Position numbers and translations under genes: made by a program
Shown here: positions 33,910-42,766 of the stretch, in pieces
Layout of the letters: every line of letters starts with the position of its first letter
How positions within the stretch are numbered: position 1 is the stretch's first letter
The notes under the pieces: model-generated
The model's input: the letters and a program-made list of their open reading frames with translations, nothing else
Told to the model about the DNA's origin: nothing
The model's database searches: none
From: Actinacidiphila cocklensis
Lineage (GTDB): Bacteria > Actinomycetota > Actinomycetes > Streptomycetales > Streptomycetaceae
Assembly (NCBI RefSeq): GCF_907177275.1
Contig: NZ_CAJSLV010000047.1
Coordinates: forward strand, 1-64,000
Reading direction: 5' to 3'
Length of the DNA: 64,000 nucleotides

Positions 33910-36363
33910 ATGGCCCGCCGCACGACGAAGACCCCGCCGCCCGACGACGGTTTCGAGGAGCGCATCCTCGACATCGACGTCGTGGACGAGATGCAGGCCT
34001 CGTATCTTGAGTACGCCTACTCGGTGATCTACGCGCGCGCCCTGCCCGACGCCCGTGACGGCATGAAGCCGGTACACCGCCGCATCGTCTACCAGATGAA
34101 CGAGATGGGCCTGCGCCCCGACCGGGCCTTCGTCAAGTGCGCCCGGGTCGTCGGCGAGGTGATGGGCAAGCTGCACCCGCACGGCGACGCGTCGATCTAC
34201 GACGCGATGGTGCGCATGGCGCAGCCGTTCTCCCAGCGCCTCCCGCTGGTGGACGGGCACGGCAACTTCGGTTCGCTCGACGACATGCCGGCCGCGATGC
34301 GGTACACCGAGGCCCGCATGTCGGGTCCCGCGCAGCTCATGGTCGAGTCGATCGACGAGGACACCGTCGACTTCGCGCCGAACTACGACGGCCAGGAGCG
34401 GGAGCCGGCCGTCCTGCCGTCGGCGTATCCGAACCTGCTGGTCAACGGGGCGTCCGGGATCGCGGTCGGCATGGCCACCAACATGCCGCCGCACAACCTG
34501 GGCGAGGTGATCGCGGCCGCCCGGCACCTGATCCGGTACCCGAACGCGGACCTGGACGCCCTGATGCGGTACATCCCGGGTCCCGACCTGCCGACCGGCG
34601 GCCGGATCATCGGGCTCTCCGGCATCAGGGACGCGTACGAGACGGGCCGCGGCACCTTCAAGATCCGCGCCACGGTCTCCGTGGAGGACGTCACCCCCCG
34701 CCGCAAGGGCCTGGTCGTCACGGAGCTGCCCTTCACCGTCGGCCCCGAGAAGGTCATCGCCAAGATCAAGGACATGGTCGGCGCGAAGAAGCTGCAGGGC
34801 ATCGCCGACGTCAAGGACCTCACCGACCGCGAGCACGGCCTGCGGCTGGTCATCGAGATCAAGAACGGCTTCAACCCCGAGGCCGTGCTCGAACAGCTCT
34901 ACAAGCTGACGCCGATGGAGGACTCCTTCGGCATCAACAACGTGGCCCTGGTGGACGGCCAGCCGCTCACCCTCGGCCTGCGCGAGCTGCTGGAGGTCTA
35001 TGTCGACCACCGCTTCGAGGTCGTGCGGCGGCGCAGCGAGTTCCGCCGCACCAAGCGCCGCGACCGGCTGCACCTGGTCGACGGCCTGCTGGTGGCGCTG
35101 GTCGACATCGACGAGGTCATCGCGATCATCCGGGCCAGCGACAACGCCGCGCAGGCCAAGGAGCGCCTGATGGAGCGCTTCGGCCTGTCGGAGATCCAGA
35201 CGCAGTACATCCTGGACACCCCGCTGCGCCGGCTGACCCGCTTCGACCGGATCGAGCTGGAGGCCGAACGCGACAAGCTCACCGCGGAGATCGCCGAGCT
35301 GACCCGGATCCTGGAGTCCGACGCCGAGCTGCGCAAGCTGGTGTCCGCGGAGCTGGCGGCGGTGGCCAAGCAGTACGGCACCGAGCGCCGCACGGTGCTG
35401 CTGGAGTCGGCCGGTGCGCCGGTCTCGGCGGTGCCGCTGGAAGTCGCCGACGACCCTTGCCGGGTGCTGCTGTCCTCGACCGGGCTGCTGGCCCGCACCT
35501 CCAGCGGCGAGGAGCCGGAGGACAGCGGGGGCGGGGGCCGGCGGGTCAAGCACGACGTGATCGTCTCGGCGGTGCCCACCACGGCCCGCGCCGACGTCGG
35601 CGTGGTGACCTCCTACGGGCGGCTGCTGCGGGTGACGGTGATCGACCTGCCGATGCTGCCGGACACCGCGGGGGCGCCCTCGCTGGCCGGCGGTGCGCCG
35701 CTGTCGGAGTTCCTGTCGCTTGAGGACGGCGAGCGGGTGCTGTGCCTGACCACGCTCGACGAGTCCTCGCCCGGCCTGGCGCTGGGCACCGAGCAGGGCG
35801 TGGTCAAGCGCGTGGTGCCCGACTACCCGGCGAACAAGGACGACCTGGAGGTCATCGGCCTCAAGGACGGTGACACGGTGGTCGGCGCGGTGGAGCTGCG
35901 CACCGGCGAGGAGGACCTGGTCTTCATCACCGACGACGCCCAACTGCTGCGCTACCCGGCCTCGCAGGTGCGCCCGCAGGGCCGCCCGGCGGGCGGTATG
36001 GCGGGCGTGAAGCTCGCCGACGGGGCCAAGGTGATCTCCTTCACCGCGGTGGACCCGGCGGTGGACGCGGTGGTCTTCACGGTGGCCCGCGCCGACGACA
36101 CGCTGGAGGGCGCGGGCGAGGGCACCGCGAAGCTCACGCCGTTCGAGCAGTACCCGCGCAAGGGCCGGGCCACCGGCGGGGTGCGCTGCCAGCGCTTCCT
36201 GCGCGGCGAGACGGGCCTGCTGATGGCCTGGGCGGGCGCCGCCCCGGCCCGCGCGGCCACCGCGACCGGCACCCCGGCCGACCTCCCGCCGAAGGACCCG
36301 CGCCGGGACGGCTCCGGTGTCCCGCTGGCCAAGCCCGTGGCGGTGGTGGCGGGACCGGTGTGA
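33910..36363 (+). CDS. parC: DNA topoisomerase IV subunit A
   Basis: An 817-residue type IIA topoisomerase A subunit that cuts and rejoins DNA to decatenate chromosomes. The catalytic tyrosine is Tyr132 in [11 protein letters not shown], preceded by the conserved [14 protein letters not shown] and [14 protein letters not shown]. The C-terminal domain has degenerate beta-pinwheel repeats without a clear GyrA box, which favours ParC over GyrA. The ATG at 33910 has AAGGAG about 10 bases upstream. An Ala/Pro-rich stretch near the C-terminus is poorly conserved-looking. A hairpin follows the stop. Confidence 0.93.
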   Translation: MARRTTKTPPPDDGFEERILDIDVVDEMQASYLEYAYSVIYARALPDARDGMKPVHRRIVYQMNEMGLRPDRAFVKCARVVGEVMGKLHPHGDASIYDAMVRMAQPFSQRLPLVDGHGNFGSLDDMPAAMRYTEARMSGPAQLMVESIDEDTVDFAPNYDGQEREPAVLPSAYPNLLVNGASGIAVGMATNMPPHNLGEVIAAARHLIRYPNADLDALMRYIPGPDLPTGGRIIGLSGIRDAYETGRGTFKIRATVSVEDVTPRRKGLVVTELPFTVGPEKVIAKIKDMVGAKKLQGIADVKDLTDREHGLRLVIEIKNGFNPEAVLEQLYKLTPMEDSFGINNVALVDGQPLTLGLRELLEVYVDHRFEVVRRRSEFRRTKRRDRLHLVDGLLVALVDIDEVIAIIRASDNAAQAKERLMERFGLSEIQTQYILDTPLRRLTRFDRIELEAERDKLTAEIAELTRILESDAELRKLVSAELAAVAKQYGTERRTVLLESAGAPVSAVPLEVADDPCRVLLSSTGLLARTSSGEEPEDSGGGGRRVKHDVIVSAVPTTARADVGVVTSYGRLLRVTVIDLPMLPDTAGAPSLAGGAPLSEFLSLEDGERVLCLTTLDESSPGLALGTEQGVVKRVVPDYPANKDDLEVIGLKDGDTVVGAVELRTGEEDLVFITDDAQLLRYPASQVRPQGRPAGGMAGVKLADGAKVISFTAVDPAVDAVVFTVARADDTLEGAGEGTAKLTPFEQYPRKGRATGGVRCQRFLRGETGLLMAWAGAAPARAATATGTPADLPPKDPRRDGSGVPLAKPVAVVAGPV

Positions 36364-36385
36364 CCCGGGTCCCGGCCTGCCGGGA

Positions 36386-36418
36386 CGGGCGTACGGCCGC
36401 CGCGCGGTCGTACGCCCG
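36386..36418 (+). terminator. Hairpin after parC
   Basis: CGGGCGTACG (36386-36395) pairs with CGTACGCCCG (36409-36418) around a GC-rich 13-base loop, 22 bp after the parC stop. Confidence 0.65.
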
Positions 36419-36452
36419 CCGGGGGCCGTACCGGCGGCCGTCCGGCGGCGGT

Positions 36453-36458
36453 TAGGCT
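36453..36458 (+). promoter_or_regulatory. Leaderless -10 element of the sucrase/ferredoxin-like gene
   Basis: TAGGCT ends 7 bases before the GTG at 36466 and no Shine-Dalgarno is present. The spacing equals that of the genes starting at 26516 and 45751, so the transcript probably begins on the start codon. Confidence 0.6.
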
Positions 36459-36465
36459 CACCTGT

Positions 36466-37386
36466 GTGAGTACGTGTACGACGGCGTCGGCGGAGCTGGC
36501 CGAGCCGGTGGGCGCCACCGCGGCCACCGCCAGGACCTGGCTGCTGGTCGAGCAGCCGGGGCCGTGGGGGCGCAAGGCGCTGACCGGCAGCAGGCTCGAC
36601 CCGGCGGTGGGCCGGGCGCTGGACCGCGCCGCCGACGGCACCGGTGTGCGCGTCGCCCTGATCCGCAGGCCCGGGCGGCACGCCGACCTGCACACCCCGG
36701 CGAGCCACCGGGTCTACCTGGCGCACACCGCGCCGGGCGACGCGTGGGTCCGCACCGACACCCTCGCCGACCCGGCGGAGCTGACGGCGCTGGACTTCAC
36801 GGCGCTGGGCGCGGGCTCGCACGGCGGTTTCGGCACCGCACACGCGGGGCCGCCGCTGGCGCTCGTATGCACCAACGGCAGGCGGGACCGCTGCTGCGCG
36901 GTGAACGGGCGCCCGCTGGCCGCCGAGCTGGCCGCCTCGGGCGGCGCCGACGCCTGGGAGGTCACCCACCTGGGCGGCCACCGCTTCTCCCCCACCATGC
37001 TGGTGCTGCCCTACGGCTACACCTACGGCCGGGTGGACGGCCGGCTGGCCAAGGACGTACTGGAGGCGGCACGTACCGGCCGGATCGTCCTCGACGGCTG
37101 CCGCGGCCGGTCCGCCTGGGACCGCCCGGGCCAGGCCGCCGACCTGGCCGTCCGCGCCCTGGCAGGCGTGGACCTGGAGGGCGCGCTGACGGTACGGCGT
37201 ACGGTCGCCGCGCCGGACGGCGGCAGCTGGTCGGTGCTGGTCGCCCACACCGACGGCCGCGCCTGGGAGGTGGCGGTGACGCAGAGCGCCGCGCGGCCGC
37301 CGCGCCCGGAGAGCTGCGACGGCCCGCTCGGCAGCCCGGCCACCCTGACGGCGACCGGGCTCACCGCGGTCAGTGGACGTTCTTGA
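36466..37386 (+). CDS. Sucrase/ferredoxin-like family protein
   Basis: A 306-residue member of the Suc_Fer-like family, which has a thioredoxin-like [2Fe-2S] ferredoxin fold. Cluster-type cysteines and motif: LVCTNGRRDRCCAVNGRPLA near residue 130, followed by THLGGHRFSPTMLVLPYGYTYG. The N-terminus has WLLVEQPGPWGRKAL. It is a predicted cytoplasmic redox protein; no substrate is known. Its 3' end overlaps the convergent solute-binding-protein gene by 17 bp. Confidence 0.87.
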   Translation: MSTCTTASAELAEPVGATAATARTWLLVEQPGPWGRKALTGSRLDPAVGRALDRAADGTGVRVALIRRPGRHADLHTPASHRVYLAHTAPGDAWVRTDTLADPAELTALDFTALGAGSHGGFGTAHAGPPLALVCTNGRRDRCCAVNGRPLAAELAASGGADAWEVTHLGGHRFSPTMLVLPYGYTYGRVDGRLAKDVLEAARTGRIVLDGCRGRSAWDRPGQAADLAVRALAGVDLEGALTVRRTVAAPDGGSWSVLVAHTDGRAWEVAVTQSAARPPRPESCDGPLGSPATLTATGLTAVSGRS

Positions 37387-38446
37387 CGAACTCCGTGGTG
37401 TAGGTCTGGCTGAGGTCCACAGTCGCGTTCTGCAGGTTGGGGTTGAAGGCCTTGAGGACCGACTCCACGGTCGTGGGGCCGTCGGCCGGCATCACCCCGT
37501 CGGTGGTGAACATCGGCAGTGTCGCCTTGATCGCGTCCGCGTAGAGCTGCGCGCCGCCCTGCGCGTAGTCCGCGGGCATCTTCGCGGCGATCTCCTCCGG
37601 GCTGTGGGTGGACATCCACCTGAGGGTCTTGACGAAGGCGTTGGCCAGCTTCTGGACGGTGTCCTTGTGGCCGTTCACCCAGTCGGTGTTCATGTACAGG
37701 CTGGAGGAGGGGTAGAGCCCGCCGAGCGCCTGCCGCGAACCCTCCGGGGTGCGCATGTCGTAGAGCACCTTGCCGGTGCCCTTGTCGAGGATCTGCGCGA
37801 CGGTGGGGTCGGTGGTCATGCCGGCCTGGATCGAGCCGTGCTGGAGCGCGGCGATGAAGGTCGCGCCCGCGCCGACCGCGACCGGGGTGATGTCGCTGAC
37901 CTTCAGGCCGTTGTGCACCGCCAGGTACTTCGTGAGGAAGTCGGTGGAGGAGCCGAGGCCGGTGATGCCGAGGTGCTTGCCCTTGAAGTCCTTGGCCGAG
38001 GTGATGTCGCCGGCCGCCTTGGTGGAGACGACCTCGACCTCGCCGGGCGCCTGCGAGAACTGCACGACCGACTCGACGTGCTTGCCCTTGGTCTGCAGGT
38101 CGAGGGTGTGGTCGTAGAAGCCGACCGCGCCCTGCACCTGGCCGGCGACCAGGGCGGTGGTGGCGTCCACGCCGGCGGGCTCGCTCAGCAGCGTGACGTC
38201 CAGGCCCTCGGCCTGGAAGTAGCCGAGTCTCTGGGAGAGCATCGCCGGCATGTAGATGACCTTGTCCAGGCCGCCGACCATGATCTTGACCTTGGTGGTC
38301 TTGCCGGCGGCCGCGCCGGACCCGGCGGCCGCGTCGGAGCCGGAGCCGCCCGAGGAGGAGGCCGCGTCGTCGGCACACGCGGTCAGGGTGGTCAGGGCCA
38401 GTGTTCCGGCGAGGGCGAGCGCGGCGAGGCGGATGTTCTTGCGCAT
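37370..38446 (-). CDS. ABC transporter substrate-binding lipoprotein (NMT1/SsuA/TauA type)
   Basis: A 358-residue solute-binding protein with a lipoprotein signal (lipobox TLTAC) and a Ser/Gly/Ala linker, followed by an NMT1-like domain (VKIMVGGLDKVIYMPAMLSQRLGYF; GITGLGSSTDFLTKYLA). The ATG at 38446 has AAGGA 7 bases upstream. Homologues bind nitrate, sulfonates, taurine, thiamine precursors or aromatic compounds. It heads an operon-like trio with the permease and ATPase in reverse order of map position (ATPase first transcribed). Confidence 0.9.
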   Translation of the reverse strand: MRKNIRLAALALAGTLALTTLTACADDAASSSGGSGSDAAAGSGAAAGKTTKVKIMVGGLDKVIYMPAMLSQRLGYFQAEGLDVTLLSEPAGVDATTALVAGQVQGAVGFYDHTLDLQTKGKHVESVVQFSQAPGEVEVVSTKAAGDITSAKDFKGKHLGITGLGSSTDFLTKYLAVHNGLKVSDITPVAVGAGATFIAALQHGSIQAGMTTDPTVAQILDKGTGKVLYDMRTPEGSRQALGGLYPSSSLYMNTDWVNGHKDTVQKLANAFVKTLRWMSTHSPEEIAAKMPADYAQGGAQLYADAIKATLPMFTTDGVMPADGPTTVESVLKAFNPNLQNATVDLSQTYTTEFVKNVH

Positions 38447-38543
38447 GGTCACGTCCTTGTGAGCGTCGAACGGGGGGTTCGGGCGGGGTGTGCGACGGGG
38501 GTTCGCGGCGGCGCTCTGCGGCCGCCGGGCGGTGCCTGGCAGG

Positions 38544-39410
38544 TCAGCGCTCCGCGCCCGGCTGGACCGGCTTCCAGCGGAAGAGCCGCTTCTCCACGAG
38601 CGTCAGGAGTCCCTCGGCGGCCAGCGCCACGACGGCGAGGATCACCATGGCCGCGTAGACGCCGGCGGAGTTGAGGGTGCCCTGGGAGTTCGCGACGAGC
38701 AGGCCGATGCCCTCGGTCGCGCCGATGTACTCGCCGACGATCGCGCCGATCAGCGCGAAGCCGAAGCTGATGTGCAGGCTGGTGAAGATCCACGAGGTCG
38801 CCGAGGGGATGACCACCTGGAAGGTGACCCTGCGGTCGCTGGCGCCCAGGATGCGGGCGTTGGCGACCAGGTTGCGGTCGACCTCGCGGGCGCCCTGGAA
38901 GGCGTTGAAGAAGACCGGGAAGAAGACCAGCACGACGGCCGAGGCGATCTTGGAGGCCGGGCCGAGGCCGAACCAGATGAGGAAGATCGGGGCCAGCACG
39001 ATCCGCGGCATCGCGTTGAGGATCTTGACGTAGGGTCCGAAGACGTCGGCGAGGAAGCGCACCCGGCCGAGCGCGATGCCCAGCAGCACGCCGGCCGCCA
39101 CGCCGATCACCCAGCCGTAGAGGGCCTCGTAGAGGGTGGCCCAGATCTGCGCGCCCAGCGGGCCCTGGGCGGTGCCGTGCGCCGTCCAGGTCCAGATCTG
39201 GTCCCAGATCCTGCTGGGCATCGAGAAGTTGAACGGGTCGATGACACCGGTGCGGGCGAACCACTCCCACAGGCCGAGCACCGCGGCCAGCACCAGCAGC
39301 CGGCAGCCCTGGACGAGCAGCGTGCGGTTGCGTACGGCGCGGGCGCGGGCCGCCGTGCGGTCGGTGGGCTTGGTCGCCGGCTGTGCCAGTGCGACGGACT
39401 CAGGCGGCAT
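38544..39410 (-). CDS. ABC transporter permease (SsuC/TauC type)
   Basis: A 288-residue inner-membrane protein with about six helices and the characteristic loop MPRIVLAPIFLIWFGLGPASKI. The EAA-like segment is GASDRRVTFQVVIPSA. The start overlaps the end of the ATPase gene by 11 bp, so the two are co-translated. It forms the channel for the solute delivered by the lipoprotein encoded downstream. Confidence 0.92.
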   Translation of the reverse strand: MPPESVALAQPATKPTDRTAARARAVRNRTLLVQGCRLLVLAAVLGLWEWFARTGVIDPFNFSMPSRIWDQIWTWTAHGTAQGPLGAQIWATLYEALYGWVIGVAAGVLLGIALGRVRFLADVFGPYVKILNAMPRIVLAPIFLIWFGLGPASKIASAVVLVFFPVFFNAFQGAREVDRNLVANARILGASDRRVTFQVVIPSATSWIFTSLHISFGFALIGAIVGEYIGATEGIGLLVANSQGTLNSAGVYAAMVILAVVALAAEGLLTLVEKRLFRWKPVQPGAER

Positions 39411-40215
39411 CTGCGGTGCCCCTTTCGCGGGTGATGCGGACCTCTTCGCCGAGCGAGGACCAGATCTCCCGGTAGATCTCGACGAAGCGGGGTTCCAGCC
39501 GGACCTCCTCGACCTTGCGCGGACGCGGCAGGTCGATCGTGAAGACCTCCTTGACGGTGGCCGGGCCTGCGGTCATGACCACGACCTTGTCGGCGAGCGC
39601 GATGGACTCCTCCAGGTCGTGCGTGACGAAGACCACCGAGGAGCCGGTGCCCGCCCACAGTTCCAGCAGCTGGTCCGACATCAGCGCCCTGGTCTGCACG
39701 TCGAGCGCCGAGAAGGGCTCGTCCATGAGCAGGATCGACGGGTCGTTGACGAAGGTGGCCGCGAGCGCGACGCGCTTGCGCTGGCCGCCGGAGAGCTGGT
39801 GCGGGTAGCGGTCCTCGAAGGCGGACAGGCCCACCCGGGCCAGCCAGTCCCTGGCCCGCTCGCGTGCCTCGGTCTTGGCCACCCCGCGGAAACGCGGCCC
39901 GGCCATGACGTTGGACAGCACGGTCCGCCATGGGAAGACGGCGTCCTGCTGGAAGACGAAGCCGACGTCGCCGCCGATGCCGCGCACCGGCTCGCCGCCG
40001 ACCAGCACCTCGCCCTCGGTGGGCTCCTCAAGGCCGCTGACCAGGGTCAGCGTGGTGGACTTGCCGCATCCGGTGGGGCCGACGACCGCGACGAACTCGC
40101 CGCGCTCCACGGTCAGGTCCAGTTCCCTTACGGCGGTGTGCAGGGCGCCGGACGGGGTCCTGAACGCCTTGCCCGCCCCCCGCAGTTCGATGGCGGGGCT
40201 CGTGTGGTGGGTCAT
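39400..40215 (-). CDS. ABC transporter ATPase (SsuB/TauB type)
   Basis: A 271-residue nucleotide-binding subunit with Walker A GPTGCGKST, Q-loop FVFQQDAVFPWRT, signature LSGGQRKRVALA, Walker B ILLMDEPFSALD and switch His in FVTHDLEES. The FPWRT after the Q-loop is typical of nitrate/sulfonate/taurine importers. The ATG at 40215 is used; the frame upstream of it runs into the palindrome region. It is the first gene of the importer operon, divergent from the histidine kinase. Confidence 0.94.
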   Translation of the reverse strand: MTHHTSPAIELRGAGKAFRTPSGALHTAVRELDLTVERGEFVAVVGPTGCGKSTTLTLVSGLEEPTEGEVLVGGEPVRGIGGDVGFVFQQDAVFPWRTVLSNVMAGPRFRGVAKTEARERARDWLARVGLSAFEDRYPHQLSGGQRKRVALAATFVNDPSILLMDEPFSALDVQTRALMSDQLLELWAGTGSSVVFVTHDLEESIALADKVVVMTAGPATVKEVFTIDLPRPRKVEEVRLEPRFVEIYREIWSSLGEEVRITRERGTADAA

Positions 40216-40253
40216 GGCGGTGGACGCTACGAGCGCCCGCCGCACCCCGACAG

Positions 40254-40295
40254 CCTTGTGAGCGCAAGGCCTGCTTGTGCGCACAAGCAGGCCTT
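40254..40295. promoter_or_regulatory. Twin operator-like palindromes between ABC importer and two-component system
   Basis: Site 1, CCTTGTGAGCGCAAGG (40254-40269), is an imperfect palindrome. Site 2, GCTTGTGCGCACAAGC (40273-40288), is perfect and forms the core of a 30-bp perfect palindrome (40266-40295). They share CTTGTG..C.CAAG, and their centres lie 19 bp apart, close to two helical turns. The position just upstream of the ATPase start and in front of the kinase gene suits a response-regulator site. Confidence 0.7.
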
Positions 40296-40435
40296 CTGCT
40301 CGTTTTGCGCGCCGCTGGACAACGAATGCGAAACGGAGTCTGCCCTTCAGGGCGTCCAGCGTTTACGTTGCGTTGACGACATGGACGTCGGCGGATGCCG
40401 GCAGTGCGGGGGATGCGAAGCCGGAGGAGCTGATG

Positions 40436-42055
40436 ATGCGGATCGGATGGCCGCGCCGTGTCTCGGCGCAGGTGCTGCTGGTTCAGGTGCTGATCACCGG
40501 CGGGGTGACCGCGCTGGCCATCGGGCTCTTCCTGGCGCCGCTCAGCCGCCAGATGGACGAGCAGGCGATGCACAGGGCGCTGGCCATCGCGCAGACGGTG
40601 GCGGCGGAACCGCAGGTGGCGCAGTCGCTGCTGACCACCCCGCCGACCGCGGACGGCCCGGTGCAGGCCGAGGCGGAGCGCATCAGGACGGCCACCGACG
40701 CCAGCTACATCGTGGTGATGGACACCCACGGGACCCGCTGGTCACACACCGACACCGCACGGATCGGCGAGCACGTCTCGACCGACCCGAGCGTCGCGCT
40801 CGGCGGCCACGACATCATGCAGATCGACAGCGGCACGCTGGGGCGCAGCGCGCGGGGCAAGGTGCCGCTGCGGGACGCGCACGGCAGGATCGTCGGCGCG
40901 GTGTCCGTCGGCTTCGCCTACACCGGGCTGCGCGCCCGGCTGCTGGCCGTGGTGCCACTGCTGCGGTACGCGGGCGCGGCGCTCGCCGTGGGTGTGCTGG
41001 CGGCGCTGTGGGCCGCCCGGCGGCTGCAGCGGGCCACGCACGGTCTGGCCTTCGCCGACATCTCGGCACTGCTCGACGAGCGGGAGGCGATGCTGCACGG
41101 CATCCGCGAGGGGGTGGTGGCGCTCGACCCGCGCGGCAGGATCCGGCTGGTCAACGACGAGGCGCAACGGCTGCTCGGGCTCGACGGCGGGGCCGCGGGC
41201 CGGCCGCTGGACGAGGCGCTGCCGCCGGGGCGGACCACCGACGTGCTGGCCGGGCGGGCCGAGGGCAAGGACCTGCTGACCGTCAGCGGCGGGCGGGTGC
41301 TGGTCGCCAACCGGATGCCGACCGAGGGCGGCGGCGCGGTGGTCACCCTGCGGGACCGCACGGAACTCGAACTGCTGGGCCGCGAGTTGGACTCCACCCA
41401 CGGCCTGCTCGACGCGCTGCGCGCCCAGGACCACGAGCACGCCAACCGGCTGCACACCCTGCTGGGGCTGCTGGAGCTGGGCCTGCACGAGGCCGCGGTG
41501 GACTACGTGGCCGAGGTCGCCGACACGCACCGGGCGTCGGCTGAGGAGGTCTCGGACCGGGTGCACGACCCGCTGGTGGCGGCGCTGCTGGTGGGGAAGG
41601 CCGCCATCGCGGCGGAGCGCGGGGTGACCCTGCGGATCGTGCCGGGCACGCTGCTGCCCGACCGGGTGGTCGACCCGCGCGACCTGGTGACCGTGCTGGG
41701 GAACCTGGTCGACAACGCGCTGGACGCGGCCGCCTGCGAGGTCGAGGTGGAACTGCGCCCGGAGCGGGACACGGTGCTGCTGCGGGTGGGCGACGACGGG
41801 CCGGGGGTGCCGCCGGAGCTGCGCGGGAAGATCTTCGACGAGGGCTGGACCACCAAGGAGTCGCCCTCCCACCGCGGCCGCGGCCTGGGCCTGGCCCTGG
41901 TGCGCCGGCTCGCGGAGCGCTACGGCGGCACCGCCCGGGTCGCCGCCCGCGCGGGCGGCGGCGCGGTCTTCACCGTCGTCCTGCCCGAGGCGCTCACCGA
42001 CCCGGACCTGGCAGAACGCGGCGGTGTCGCCGCCCTCACCGGAGGTGCCCGATGA
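40436..42055 (+). CDS. Sensor histidine kinase (CitA/DcuS type)
   Basis: A 539-residue membrane kinase. Order: membrane helix (about 10-35), extracytoplasmic sensor domain of the CitA/DcuS kind (about 40-165, ending GAVSVGFAYTGLRARL), second helix, PAS domain (about 205-310, GIREGVVALDPRGRIRLVN), phospho-acceptor His333 in AQDHEHANRLHTLLGLL, and ATPase motifs NLVDNALDAA, DDGPGVP and GRGLGLALVRRL. This family senses citrate or other carboxylates. The second of two adjacent ATGs is chosen because it is 6 bases from GGAGGAG. It is coupled to the response regulator by a 4-bp overlap. Confidence 0.93.
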   Translation: MRIGWPRRVSAQVLLVQVLITGGVTALAIGLFLAPLSRQMDEQAMHRALAIAQTVAAEPQVAQSLLTTPPTADGPVQAEAERIRTATDASYIVVMDTHGTRWSHTDTARIGEHVSTDPSVALGGHDIMQIDSGTLGRSARGKVPLRDAHGRIVGAVSVGFAYTGLRARLLAVVPLLRYAGAALAVGVLAALWAARRLQRATHGLAFADISALLDEREAMLHGIREGVVALDPRGRIRLVNDEAQRLLGLDGGAAGRPLDEALPPGRTTDVLAGRAEGKDLLTVSGGRVLVANRMPTEGGGAVVTLRDRTELELLGRELDSTHGLLDALRAQDHEHANRLHTLLGLLELGLHEAAVDYVAEVADTHRASAEEVSDRVHDPLVAALLVGKAAIAAERGVTLRIVPGTLLPDRVVDPRDLVTVLGNLVDNALDAAACEVEVELRPERDTVLLRVGDDGPGVPPELRGKIFDEGWTTKESPSHRGRGLGLALVRRLAERYGGTARVAARAGGGAVFTVVLPEALTDPDLAERGGVAALTGGAR

Positions 42056-42759
42056 TCGACGTGCTGGTCGTGGACGACGACTTCCGGGTCGCCGAGATCA
42101 ACTCGGCCTATGTGGGCAAGGTTCCCGGCTTCCGGGTGGCGGCCCGCGCGCACACCGCCGCGCAGGCGCTGGCCACCCTGGAGCGCCACCGGATCGACCT
42201 GGTGCTGCTCGACCACTACCTGCCCGACGAGACCGGGCTGACGCTGGTCCGCCGGATGCGGCAGCTGGGCCACCACGCCGACGTGATCATGGTGACGGCC
42301 GCGCGGGACGTGGCGACGGTGCAGGCCGCGATGCGCTTCGGGGTGCTGCAGTACCTCGTCAAGCCGTTCGGCTTCGGCGGGCTGCGGGCCAAGCTCGACG
42401 GTTACGCCGCGCTGCGCCGCACCCTCGACGGGGTCGTCGGGGGCGGCGGCGGTGAGGCGGGCCAGGAACAGGTCGACCGGATCTTCGGCGCGCTGCGCAC
42501 CGCGTCCGCGGCGCCCGCGGCCCTGCCCAAGGGCCAGTCGGCGCCCACCGCCGACCTGATCCGCCGGGTGCTGCGGGCGGCCCCGCATCCGCTGTCCGCC
42601 CACGAGGTGGCCGAGCGCGCCGGGCTGAGCCGGTCCACCGCCCAGCGCTACCTCAAGCACCTGGAGCAGGCGGGCCGGCTGCGCCTCACCCTGAGGTACG
42701 GCGACACCGGCCGCCCCGAGCACCGCTACGCCTGGGCGGCGCAGGCACCGGCCGACTGA
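42052..42759 (+). CDS. Response regulator (CitB/DctR type)
   Basis: A 235-residue regulator. The receiver domain has the acidic pocket DDD (8-10), phosphorylated Asp54 in LVLLDHYLPD, the Thr in VTAARD and Lys in YLVKPF. A C-terminal HTH follows at about 165-215 (LSAHEVAERAGLSRSTAQRYLKHL). It overlaps the kinase gene (ATGA). Likely targets are the divergent ABC importer and perhaps the symporter that faces it downstream. Confidence 0.93.
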   Translation: MIDVLVVDDDFRVAEINSAYVGKVPGFRVAARAHTAAQALATLERHRIDLVLLDHYLPDETGLTLVRRMRQLGHHADVIMVTAARDVATVQAAMRFGVLQYLVKPFGFGGLRAKLDGYAALRRTLDGVVGGGGGEAGQEQVDRIFGALRTASAAPAALPKGQSAPTADLIRRVLRAAPHPLSAHEVAERAGLSRSTAQRYLKHLEQAGRLRLTLRYGDTGRPEHRYAWAAQAPAD

Positions 42760-42766
42760 CCCGCCC

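Noticed and set aside
33853..37248. 1131-codon - frame opposite parC
   Set aside because: It crosses parC and the sucrase/ferredoxin-like gene, both with strong family motifs on the + strand.
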